DNA of 9,476 bases from Lysobacterales bacterium UBA5700 (GCA_002420085.1 DIHI01000017.1:5372-14847), one strand, 5' to 3'. Shown: positions 1 through 6,118, counted from the stretch's first letter. Notes: generated by a model not told the origin, from the letters alone. Made by a program: numbers and translations.

Positions 1-255
1 CTGGGTGCCGCAGATGAAGCGCACGCTGGCCATGCCGAAGCCATGACTGTCGAGGGCGTTCTTGGCAGCGGCGATCACGTCAGGGTGATCGGCCAGGCCG
101 AGGTAGTTGTTGGCGCAGAAGTTCAGCACCCGGCGGCCGTCGGCCAGTTCGATCTCCGAGGATTGTGGCGAGACGATCACCCGTTCGGTCTTGAACAGCC
201 CCTGGCTGCGGATGGCGTCGAGTTCGGCGCGCAGGCGCGAGGTCATCGAATTCAT
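1..255 (-). CDS. kbl: Glycine C-acetyltransferase (2-amino-3-ketobutyrate CoA ligase), N-terminal 85 codons, cut by window edge
   Basis: This PLP enzyme cleaves 2-amino-3-ketobutyrate with CoA to glycine and acetyl-CoA, the step after Tdh in threonine breakdown. The 85 visible residues read through to the window edge without a stop. They contain the stretches GLFKTERVI (residues 19-27), NFCANNYLGLADHP (45-58) and DSHGFGMASVRFICGTQ (69-85), which are nearly identical to E. coli Kbl from memory. The start is the ATG at 253-255; a second in-frame ATG at 244-246 (Met4) is possible, and neither has a strong Shine-Dalgarno. The PLP lysine lies in the missing part, so activity cannot be judged. It is the last gene of a same-strand series starting at tdh but has a 217-nt upstream gap and possibly its own promoter. 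Confidence 0.96.
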   Translation of the reverse strand, partial: MNSMTSRLRAELDAIRSQGLFKTERVIVSPQSSEIELADGRRVLNFCANNYLGLADHPDVIAAAKNALDSHGFGMASVRFICGTQ

Positions 256-350
256 GGTCGGATCGGGTTGGCGTGGTGGCGGGACGGGCGGTGTGGCGGC
301 CGTGGACAGGCTCGGCCGCGACCGGTGTGAACGCAGCGACCTGACCGACC

Positions 351-356
351 AGCATA
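351..356 (-). promoter_or_regulatory. Possible -10 box for kbl
   Basis: In the 217-nt gap between the diguanylate cyclase stop and kbl, the minus strand reads TATGCT here, a fair match to TATAAT. No convincing -35 hexamer sits at the right distance. If used, the kbl leader would be roughly 90 nt. The rest of this gap (256-472) shows no ORF with coding character and no clear terminator. Confidence 0.3.
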
Positions 357-472
357 GCAGGCCAGCCGTTGCCCGTGCCGAACGCAGGCCGCTTCGAGCG
401 CTCGCTCGGACGGCAGGGGTGGAGTGATCGGATTGCCGTAATCGGGCTGGCGCGCGATCGGACCGATCGGCC

Positions 473-2278
473 TCAGTCGGCCTTGCGGGCGCTGGTCTCC
501 AGGCCGCAACCCGGTCGATACACGAAGACTTGGTTGCGACCGTCGCGCTTGGCCCGGTACAGCGCCTCGTCGGCCTGGGCGACCAGGGCCGAGAACCCGC
601 GTCCGGGCGGCGTCATCACCGCCACACCGAAGCTGGCACTGATCTTGAAGGTGTGGCCGGTCTCGCCGCTGTCGATCGCGGCGATCCGTGTCCGCAGGGT
701 CTCGGCCATCGCCTTGGCGGCATCGCGATCGACACCGCACAGGATCACCGCAAACTCTTCGCCACCGAGCCGGCCGACCCGGCCACCGGCTTCGATGGCG
801 GGTGCGCAGGCAGACACGGCACGCTTGAGCACCCAGTCGCCGACCGGATGACCGAAGCGGTCGTTGATCGATTTGAAGCGGTCGAGATCGAACAGGATCA
901 TCGCCGCTGATCGTCCGGAGTCGCTGGCTTGGCGCAGCAGGCGCTCGGAACTGCGGGTGAAGTGCAGCCGGCTGTCGGCGCCGGTCAGGGCATCGGTCTC
1001 GGCCAGACGCTTGAGGGTCGCCTGCATGCTGCGCATCTTGGCCAGCCAGGTGGCCAGGGTGACCAGCAGCGCGACCACCAGCACGGCGATGATCTTGATG
1101 TTGCGCCAGGACTCCTGGGCGGCCTGTTGTTCCAGTTGCAGCAACTCGTTCTGCTTGTTGAGCAGGTCGATGGTCTGGTTTTTTTGCAGGGTTTCGTGGC
1201 GCACGGTCTGGAAGGCCAGCTCCCGTGCGTTGACGTCATTGAGATAGGCTTTGTCGGCTTCGGCGAACGCGCGGTAGTGCGCCAGTGCCCGCGCGGAATC
1301 GCCATCGGCCTGGGCCAGTTCGTACAGCACCCGCTGGGCATTGGCCAGGGGCAGGGAGTAGGGCAGGCCGGCGCTCCGATCGACGGCGGTCAGTGCGTGC
1401 TCACGGGCCTCCTCGGGCCGATCGAGGGTCAACTCGTATTCGGCCAGCAGCGAATGCACCTCGGCGATCAGGCGCGGGTAGTGGCTCGCATCGATCTCGT
1501 CGAGATGCCGGTGCAGCAGTTCGGTCGCCTGGGCGGTGGCGTCGCTGCTGGCCCACTTGCGTGCCAGGGTCAGTCGGATGAAATTGGCGACCACCAGTTC
1601 GCCTTCGGCAACACAGTCGGCGATCGCCTGATGGATCGCGGCGTCATCGTCGGGCAGGGTGGCCAGTCGGAAGTGGGCTTCGATGGTGTTGTGTTGAGCG
1701 ATGCAGCGCACGCGCTGGGAGGTTGCGGGCTCTGCCAGTGCCCGCTCGGCATAGTGCTGGCCCAGTGGGTACTGACCGACCTGGTTGTAGAACAGGGCGG
1801 CGACGACCAGACCATTGGCCCGCAGTTCCGGATCGGTGATCGCATCGAGCAGACCGAGGCTGTCATCGAGTTGCCGCAGGCCCGACTGGAAATCGCGGGT
1901 GGCGGCCAGGCTGTTGACGATCAGCAGGCCGGCGCGAAAGCGCAGGCCGTCATCGCTCGCGCTCAGCAGCGGTCTGGCCAGGGCGATGCCTGCCGCGTAG
2001 TCGCCCTCGAATGCCCGTTGGTAGGCATTGAGGTAGTCGAGGTCGTCGTGCAGATCGGCCGGCATCTGCGCGCGCGCGTCGTTCAGTTCGACCAGCAGGC
2101 TCGCGAAGCGGGCCGGATCGGTGCTGCGCAGGGCGTTGGCTTCGGTAATCCGCTCGGCGAACGACGACGGTGTTTCGGCCAGCGACGACCGACCGAACAG
2201 CGCCAGGGACAGGAATAGAATCAGGGCCGACAGCAGGATCGCGGTCGGCCCGGAGTTGCGGCGAGCACCTGGATTCAT
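473..2278 (-). CDS. Diguanylate cyclase with periplasmic TPR-like sensor region and cytoplasmic GGDEF domain
   Basis: The 601-residue protein is predicted to make cyclic di-GMP from two GTP. Residues 1-34 look like a signal peptide or N-terminal anchor (hydrophobic 14-28, then SSLA-E). Residues 40-350 are Ala/Leu-rich helical repeats of TPR character, expected in the periplasm. A heptad-like stretch (355-390) precedes one membrane segment (about 395-413). The GGDEF domain spans 425-590, with DALTG at 429-433, FDLDRFKSINDRFGHPVGD at 463-481 and the active-site GGEEF at 505-509. The inhibitory I-site RxxD is absent: the matching positions read EAGG. The DxLTxLxNR motif is degenerate (DALTGADSR). 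The ATG has GGAG at 2284-2287. The gene starts 37 nt after the borosin precursor stop, so co-transcription is likely. The signal sensed is unknown. Confidence 0.93.
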   Translation of the reverse strand: MNPGARRNSGPTAILLSALILFLSLALFGRSSLAETPSSFAERITEANALRSTDPARFASLLVELNDARAQMPADLHDDLDYLNAYQRAFEGDYAAGIALARPLLSASDDGLRFRAGLLIVNSLAATRDFQSGLRQLDDSLGLLDAITDPELRANGLVVAALFYNQVGQYPLGQHYAERALAEPATSQRVRCIAQHNTIEAHFRLATLPDDDAAIHQAIADCVAEGELVVANFIRLTLARKWASSDATAQATELLHRHLDEIDASHYPRLIAEVHSLLAEYELTLDRPEEAREHALTAVDRSAGLPYSLPLANAQRVLYELAQADGDSARALAHYRAFAEADKAYLNDVNARELAFQTVRHETLQKNQTIDLLNKQNELLQLEQQAAQESWRNIKIIAVLVVALLVTLATWLAKMRSMQATLKRLAETDALTGADSRLHFTRSSERLLRQASDSGRSAAMILFDLDRFKSINDRFGHPVGDWVLKRAVSACAPAIEAGGRVGRLGGEEFAVILCGVDRDAAKAMAETLRTRIAAIDSGETGHTFKISASFGVAVMTPPGRGFSALVAQADEALYRAKRDGRNQVFVYRPGCGLETSARKAD

Positions 2279-2283
2279 CGACG

Positions 2284-2287
2284 CTCC
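2284..2287 (-). promoter_or_regulatory. Ribosome binding site of the diguanylate cyclase
   Basis: GGAG on the minus strand, within GGTGGAGCG, lies 5 nt before the ATG at 2276-2278. It supports that start and independent translation inside the borosin transcript. Confidence 0.6.
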
Positions 2288-2315
2288 ACCGGGTCGAGCA
2301 ATTGCCGGAGCTGGG

Positions 2316-2588
2316 TCATTGGGTCGCCGGAGTATCGGAATCGTCGTCGGGGCACTCGGCGTCCTGTTCCTGATCCGGGCTCGGTCCTTCCTGCGGAACT
2401 ACCAGCACGCACCACATGCGTACACGCCCACCGAGCGAACTGGCGAGTCGTTCCGGGTTGCGATCGAGCAGGGCGCGTCGGGTATCGGCATCGGTATCGA
2501 GGGCGGCGACGGCGGCGGCGTATTGGGCCGGGTTCAGCCGGGTGGCCGAGGCGCCGAGCGATTCGAGAAACTGGATCGGGTCAGACAT
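2316..2588 (-). CDS. sonA: Split-borosin precursor peptide, SonA-like (RiPP precursor)
   Basis: This 90-residue protein is predicted to be the substrate of the methyltransferase encoded just upstream. Residues 1-54 form a helical leader/borosin-binding domain that matches Shewanella SonA (recalled from memory) nearly without gaps: MSDPIQFLESLG against MSGLSDFFTQLG at the N terminus, and NPERLASSLGG at 44-54 before the core. The core region is RVRMWCVLVVPQEG (55-68), hydrophobic at 58-65. By alignment Leu62 and Val64 fall on SonA Leu63 and Ile65, the reported N-methylated residues. An acidic Pro/Asp/Glu tail (69-90) follows, with Cys60 and Cys79 the only cysteines. The start overlaps the methyltransferase stop by 8 nt and has a strong AAGGAG. 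A longer reading frame upstream of this ATG exists but lies out of frame inside the methyltransferase gene, so it is rejected. The family call rests on alignment and context; the methylation pattern is inference. Confidence 0.88.
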   Translation of the reverse strand: MSDPIQFLESLGASATRLNPAQYAAAVAALDTDADTRRALLDRNPERLASSLGGRVRMWCVLVVPQEGPSPDQEQDAECPDDDSDTPATQ

Positions 2589-3420
2589 GGGTGACTCCTT
2601 CTCGGTTGTGGGCAGCATCCGGCTGCTCGGATTCGGCGTCCAGGCGTGCCAGGCGCGCCAGTATCGCCGGATTGGGACGCAGCGCCACCGCTGGTGGGAC
2701 GACCAGGGTGGAGTGCGGGTGGACATCGGCCATCGGCAGGTCGGCCAACGCCAGCGTGTCGGCGCGGAAGGTCTGGATCGGCAGGGTGGCGGCTTCGTAG
2801 ATCGTCACCGGATGATCGCTCGGATAGGTTTCACGCAACAGATCGACCAGCACGGTCCGTTGCGCGGCGCCGGTCCGGTAGCGGCGATTGTCGCGATCAC
2901 CGGCAAACCCGATCTGCCACAACAGCAGGTAGGCCGAGGGATCGAGCCGACGCTGGTAGAACATGAACTGGCTGGCCTCGAATTGCTGGCAGCCGACCCG
3001 ACCCGGATCGATCCCGAGGTCGGCGAACAGGCAGTCTTCGGCTGAGATGCCCGGCTCCATCACCGCCTCGAAACCCTCGGCACGGGCCTGGGCGATCGCC
3101 TGATGCGGGGCCATGGCGAACACTCCGGGGTGGCCGTAGAACGCCCCACAGACGCGCTTGCCGGCCCGCACTTCGGTCAGCATCAGGGCCACCATCCGGC
3201 GGTAGGCTTCGGTGCGTGGCGTGGTTTCGCTGTCGTCGTAACAGGGTTGCAGGCTGCGCAGGTCAGGGTGCAGGCGCGCCAGCCACAGTTCCACCACCGG
3301 GTCGGACACGGCTGCGAACACCACGTCGGCGGATTCGATCGCGGCGCGCGAGCGCGGGGTCAGATGCGCGCCCAGCATCATGCCGAGCCCGACGCAGATC
3401 AGGCTGCCGGTTCCGTTCAT
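2581..3420 (-). CDS. sonM: Borosin peptide backbone alpha-N-methyltransferase, split SonM type (tetrapyrrole methylase fold)
   Basis: This 279-residue enzyme is predicted to methylate backbone amides of the SonA-like peptide using SAM. It begins GSLICVGLG, the class III (tetrapyrrole methylase) SAM-binding start. Residues that match SonM catalytic positions (recalled from memory: Tyr58, Arg67, Tyr71, Tyr93) are Tyr61, Arg69, Tyr73 and Tyr95, with the Arg-x3-Tyr and the 22-residue Tyr-Tyr spacing kept. Further matches are FYGHPGVF (94-101), MEPGISAEDCLFADLGIDPG (121-140), FEASQFMF (147-154), LLLWQIG (165-171) and IYEAATLPIQ (207-216). Porphyrin methylases lack this set. The start at 3420 fits the family N terminus and the GGAGG at 3432-3436. 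An in-frame ATG at 3438 would add MEADDR. It overlaps the precursor gene by 8 nt. Unlike fungal OphMA, the substrate is not fused. Confidence 0.92.
   Translation of the reverse strand: MNGTGSLICVGLGMMLGAHLTPRSRAAIESADVVFAAVSDPVVELWLARLHPDLRSLQPCYDDSETTPRTEAYRRMVALMLTEVRAGKRVCGAFYGHPGVFAMAPHQAIAQARAEGFEAVMEPGISAEDCLFADLGIDPGRVGCQQFEASQFMFYQRRLDPSAYLLLWQIGFAGDRDNRRYRTGAAQRTVLVDLLRETYPSDHPVTIYEAATLPIQTFRADTLALADLPMADVHPHSTLVVPPAVALRPNPAILARLARLDAESEQPDAAHNREGVTHV
2595..2600 (-). promoter_or_regulatory. Strong ribosome binding site of the borosin precursor
   Basis: AAGGAG on the minus strand lies 6 nt before the ATG at 2586-2588, inside the last codons of the methyltransferase. It fixes the precursor start and is the best Shine-Dalgarno in the window, fitting a peptide substrate needed at or above enzyme level. 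The 8-nt gene overlap also allows translational coupling. Confidence 0.75.
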
Positions 3421-3431
3421 TCGATCGTCTG

Positions 3432-3436
3432 CCTCC
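3432..3436 (-). promoter_or_regulatory. Ribosome binding site that may decide the sonM start
   Basis: GGAGG on the minus strand lies 11 nt before the ATG at 3418-3420. It immediately follows the alternative ATG at 3436-3438, whose last base is its first G. The spacing is a little long, but the predicted promoter would leave only about 9 nt of leader for the upstream ATG, which favours 3420. Confidence 0.4.
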
Positions 3437-3453
3437 ATTGCTGTCCCCGGCCA

Positions 3454-3481
3454 ACAATAGCCGATCGTGCCGGGAATGCAA
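3454..3481 (-). promoter_or_regulatory. Possible sigma-70 promoter for the borosin operon
   Basis: On the minus strand TTGCAT (3476-3481) and TATTGT (3454-3459) are separated by 16 nt, in the 87-nt gap between the GNAT stop and sonM. Transcription would start near 3447. A 6-bp inverted repeat, GCCGAT/ATCGGC with a 15-nt loop, lies across the spacer and could be an operator or a weak hairpin. Both hexamers are only partial matches, so read-through from the GNAT gene is also possible. Confidence 0.35.
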
Positions 3482-3507
3482 TCGGCGATCGCTTCGATGG
3501 GCTCGAA

Positions 3508-4071
3508 TCAGGGTCGAGGATCGATCGTCTGGCCGGTATCCGCCAGCAACTGCCAGCGGCGTTGCTCGATGCCGTCGCTGGTTTCGGCGTCGGCTTCGAC
3601 CAGCGGCTGAAAGCCGACCCGGCGCATCAGTCCGGCGGCGGCGCCATGATCGGGATGGTGGCTGGTGTGCAGACGGCGCAGCGCGAATGCGCTGAAGGCA
3701 TGCCCGGCCAGGAGGCGAATCGACGCACTGGCGATGCCGGCGTTGCGCGCCGAGCGAAGCAGCAGCACGCCCAGTTCCGCCTGGTCACCGGTGATCGCCA
3801 GTCCGATCAGCCCGACCGGCGCCGGCGCGCAGGTCGGGCTGATGGTCCACAGTGGATAGAGCGGCCGGGGCGAATCGCCATCGCGGCGCAGCCGATCGAA
3901 TTGCCGGCGCGCCTGTTCCGGCGACAGCGCCGGGCCGACCCGGTCGAGGACTTCCGGGTCGGTGTAGAGCGTTCGGTACAGCGGCCAGTCCGGCTCGGCG
4001 AGTGGCCGGAGCCGCACCGCCGGGCCGGCCAGTTCGACCAGGGCCGAGCAGGTCGAGTCGGTCGAAGCCAT
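3508..4071 (-). CDS. GNAT-family N-acetyltransferase (RimJ/RimL-like)
   Basis: The 187-residue protein is predicted to transfer acetyl from acetyl-CoA to an amine; the substrate is unknown. It starts with the typical AVRLRPLAEPDW (18-29), a beta strand and helix of the Acetyltransf_3 type. Its core has GLIGLAITGDQAELGVLL (87-104), then the pyrophosphate loop RNAGIAS (109-115) in the R/Q-x-x-G-x-G/A form. It ends with LRRLHTSHHPDHGAAAGLMR and RVGFQPL (131-157), the usual 'neighbour helix, then GF' C terminus. The ATG at 4069-4071 lies 10 nt after the stop of the membrane redoxin gene, with no clear Shine-Dalgarno, suggesting coupling to that gene. A longer frame to 4197 overlaps the redoxin gene and is rejected. 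It could tailor the borosin peptide, but no sequence evidence shows this. Confidence 0.85.
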   Translation of the reverse strand: MASTDSTCSALVELAGPAVRLRPLAEPDWPLYRTLYTDPEVLDRVGPALSPEQARRQFDRLRRDGDSPRPLYPLWTISPTCAPAPVGLIGLAITGDQAELGVLLLRSARNAGIASASIRLLAGHAFSAFALRRLHTSHHPDHGAAAGLMRRVGFQPLVEADAETSDGIEQRRWQLLADTGQTIDPRP

Positions 4072-4081
4072 GGTGTTCGGG

Positions 4082-4954
4082 TCAGGTTCGATCAGCGACG
4101 ATGCCGAAGCGATCGAGCACGGCGAAGAAGGTATCCGGCTCCGGCCGCAGACGATAATTGTCGGTCTGGTCGAACCACAGCACGATGCCCTGGGCATCGG
4201 TCAACACTACGGTCGGCAGGACGGTTTCGGTGTCATAGCCGAGCGCCTGCATGCCGAGCGGGATGCCCTCCGGTGCCGCAAGGCCGATGGCACGGGCGGC
4301 GCGATTGCCGGCATCGATCAGGAAGCGCATCGGCGCCTCGAAACGCTCCGCCAGGCTGCGGGTGTGGGTGTCCGGCTGCGGACTGATCAGGATCGCCTCG
4401 ACGCCGCGCTCGGCCAACTCGCGGTAGCGGGTCGCGACCTCGTCGATCTGGGCCATGCACAGCGGACACCAGTTGCCGCGATAGAACAGCCACAGCGCCG
4501 GCCGGTCGGTGTAGTCGTGGCTGCTGACCGTGGCGCCTTCGACCGTGCGCAACTCGAACGACGGCATCGCCGCACCGACCGTGATGGCACTGGCGGCACG
4601 CGGCAGGCGGGAATACCAGAAGGTGTAGAGCAGGCCGCCGACCAGGCCAGGGCCCAGTGCCAGCAGTGCGGGCAGCGGCGGTACACCGGCCAGGGTTCCG
4701 GCAACCGCCAGGATGCTGCCGCTGACCGTGGCCGCATGCAGCCAGGGCAGGTTGGCCGATGTCCGTGCCTGCTTTCGAGTGAACAGCCGCAGGAAGAAGG
4801 CCAGGAAACCACCGGTGGCGAGTATCACGCCGGTCCAGGCGATGCCGGCCGACAGGGTGGTTGAAGCGATGAGGTTCCAGAGTCCAAGCCCGAACGATAC
4901 CATCAGCATCGGCATCAGCAGGGCGATGAAGGCAGGGCGAATCCAGGTTTTCAT
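4082..4954 (-). CDS. Membrane protein with C-terminal peroxiredoxin-like (AhpC/TSA) CPLC domain
   Basis: The 290-residue protein has four predicted membrane helices (about 9-30, 36-58, 74-91, 94-115) followed by a thioredoxin-fold domain (125-288). The domain starts GAAMPSFELRTVEG and carries FYRGNWCPLCMAQ (157-169), so Cys163 and Cys166 form a C-P-L-C pair. LPTVVLTD (246-253) supplies the cis-Pro region. This resembles the Prx-like redoxins with Y-R-G-x-W-C-P-x-C rather than 2-Cys AhpC, which has TxxC. The role could be thiol peroxidase or membrane-tethered disulfide exchange; the partner is unknown. Topology prediction is needed to say which side the redoxin domain faces. The ATG at 4952-4954 is chosen because TM1 follows directly; a GTG at 5000-5002 would add 16 polar residues. 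It lies 76 nt after the tdh stop and 10 nt before the GNAT gene. Confidence 0.82.
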   Translation of the reverse strand: MKTWIRPAFIALLMPMLMVSFGLGLWNLIASTTLSAGIAWTGVILATGGFLAFFLRLFTRKQARTSANLPWLHAATVSGSILAVAGTLAGVPPLPALLALGPGLVGGLLYTFWYSRLPRAASAITVGAAMPSFELRTVEGATVSSHDYTDRPALWLFYRGNWCPLCMAQIDEVATRYRELAERGVEAILISPQPDTHTRSLAERFEAPMRFLIDAGNRAARAIGLAAPEGIPLGMQALGYDTETVLPTVVLTDAQGIVLWFDQTDNYRLRPEPDTFFAVLDRFGIVADRT

Positions 4955-4987
4955 GTCGAGCGATCGTCTCCAGCGTGGTGTGAAGAC

Positions 4988-5014
4988 TGTGATTGCTCGC
5001 ACGCGAAAAAGTTC
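4988..5014 (-). promoter_or_regulatory. Possible ECF sigma-type promoter for the redoxin-GNAT pair
   Basis: On the minus strand GAACTT (5009-5014) is followed after 16 nt by TCACA (4988-4992), resembling the GAACTT-N16-TCnnA pattern of sigma-E-like ECF promoters. It sits in the 76-nt gap after tdh, and transcription would begin near 4983, about 30 nt before the chosen ATG. Stress control would suit a thiol-redox gene, but a match this short can occur by chance. Confidence 0.25.
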
Positions 5015-5030
5015 ATGCCGAGTCGGGATG

Positions 5031-6071
5031 TCACTGCCAGCGGCAGACCACCTTGCCGCACTGGCCGGAGGCCATCAGATCGAAACCGGTCTGGAAGTCG
5101 TCGATGTGAATGCGATGGGTGAGCACTCGGTCGAGCGGAAAGCCTGAACGCACCAGTTGCGTCATCTTGTACCAGGTCTCGTACATCTTGCGGCCGTAGA
5201 TGCCATGGACGATCAGGCCCTTGAAGATGATCTGGTCCCAGTCGATGCCGGCGCCCTTGGGCAGCAGGCCGAGCAGGGCGATCTTGCCGCCGTGGTACAT
5301 CGACGCCAGCATGTCGCCGAAGGCGATGGCATTGCCGGACATCTCCAGGCCGACATCGAAGCCCTGGATGCCGATCTCGCGCATCGCATCGGCGAGTTTC
5401 TCGCGACCGACATTGACGATCCGGGTCGCGCCCATCTCGCGCGCCAGGTTGAGCCGATAGTCGTTGACATCGGTGACCACGACATTGCGGGCGCCGATGA
5501 ATTTGCAGATGCCGGCGGCAATGATGCCGATCGGCCCGGCGCCGGTGATCAGCACGTCCTCGCCGAGCACGTCGAATTCCAGGGCACAGTGCGCGGCATT
5601 GCCGAACGGATCGAAGAAGGCCGCCAGTTCAGAGGGAATCTCCGGCGGGATCGGCCACAGGTTGCTGGCCGGCACCACCAGGTATTCGGCGAACGCGCCA
5701 TTGCGATTGACCCCGATGCCGACCGTGTTCGGACACAGGTGCGGACGACCGGCCCGGCAGTTGCGGCAATGACCGCAGACGATGTGGCCTTCGGCCGATA
5801 CCCGATCGCCGACCGCGTAACCGGTTACTCCAGGCCCCATCTCGACGACGTGGCCGACGAACTCATGGCCGATCACCAGGCCGGGCCGGATGGTGCGCTG
5901 GCTCCAATCGTCCCACGTGTAGATGTGCAGATCGGTGCCGCAGATCGCGGTCATCTCCAGCCTGATCAGTACCTCGTTCGGCCCCGGTTTCGGCACCGGC
6001 ACCCGCTCCATCCAGATGCCGGGCTCGGGGTTGCGCTTGACCAGCGCCTTCATGGTCTGCGGCTGCGACAT
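5031..6071 (-). CDS. tdh: L-threonine 3-dehydrogenase
   Basis: This zinc- and NAD-dependent enzyme oxidises L-threonine to 2-amino-3-ketobutyrate in the cytoplasm, feeding Kbl. The 346-residue protein is co-linear with E. coli Tdh (341). Catalytic-zinc residues are Cys44 ([11 protein letters not shown]), His69 and Glu70 (GHEFVG), with His96 in GHIVCGHC. The structural zinc site is Cys99, Cys102, Cys105 and Cys113. The Rossmann loop is GAGPIG (177-182), with Asp201 at the end of the second strand favouring NAD over [12 protein letters not shown] (239-246) and [13 protein letters not shown] (282-294) are also family hallmarks. The start at 6071 lacks a clear Shine-Dalgarno; Met7 (6053) aligns with the E. 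coli start and is an alternative. The usual partner kbl is not adjacent but about 4.8 kb downstream. Confidence 0.97.
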   Translation of the reverse strand: MSQPQTMKALVKRNPEPGIWMERVPVPKPGPNEVLIRLEMTAICGTDLHIYTWDDWSQRTIRPGLVIGHEFVGHVVEMGPGVTGYAVGDRVSAEGHIVCGHCRNCRAGRPHLCPNTVGIGVNRNGAFAEYLVVPASNLWPIPPEIPSELAAFFDPFGNAAHCALEFDVLGEDVLITGAGPIGIIAAGICKFIGARNVVVTDVNDYRLNLAREMGATRIVNVGREKLADAMREIGIQGFDVGLEMSGNAIAFGDMLASMYHGGKIALLGLLPKGAGIDWDQIIFKGLIVHGIYGRKMYETWYKMTQLVRSGFPLDRVLTHRIHIDDFQTGFDLMASGQCGKVVCRWQ

Positions 6072-6118
6072 GGCTCGGGGGTCCGTTGCGCGCGGGGCGC
6101 TGCGATGGTGAGGTGGCC

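Noticed and set aside
451..472. CGATCGG-A-CCGATCG inverted repeat after the diguanylate cyclase stop as a terminator
   Set aside because: There is only a one-base centre, so no real loop can form, and no U-tract follows; it is better seen as two adjacent CGATCG words.
929..2218. 429-residue plus-strand ORF opposite the diguanylate cyclase, and similar long ORFs at 3103-4386, 5157-6125 and 6306-8186
   Set aside because: These are antisense frames of confident genes in GC-rich DNA, with low-complexity Gly/Arg/Gln-rich or Asp/Ala-rich sequence and no recognisable domain.
2316..2726. 136-residue version of the precursor with a longer N terminus
   Set aside because: The extra residues are the out-of-frame reading of the methyltransferase 3' end; the internal ATG at 2588 has a strong AAGGAG and matches the SonA N terminus.
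2581..3420. Annotation as uroporphyrinogen-III or precorrin methyltransferase
   Set aside because: The fold is shared, but the Arg-x3-Tyr and flanking Tyr set, the FYGHPGVF and GISAEDC motifs and the adjacent SonA-like gene fit borosin enzymes, and no other tetrapyrrole gene is nearby.
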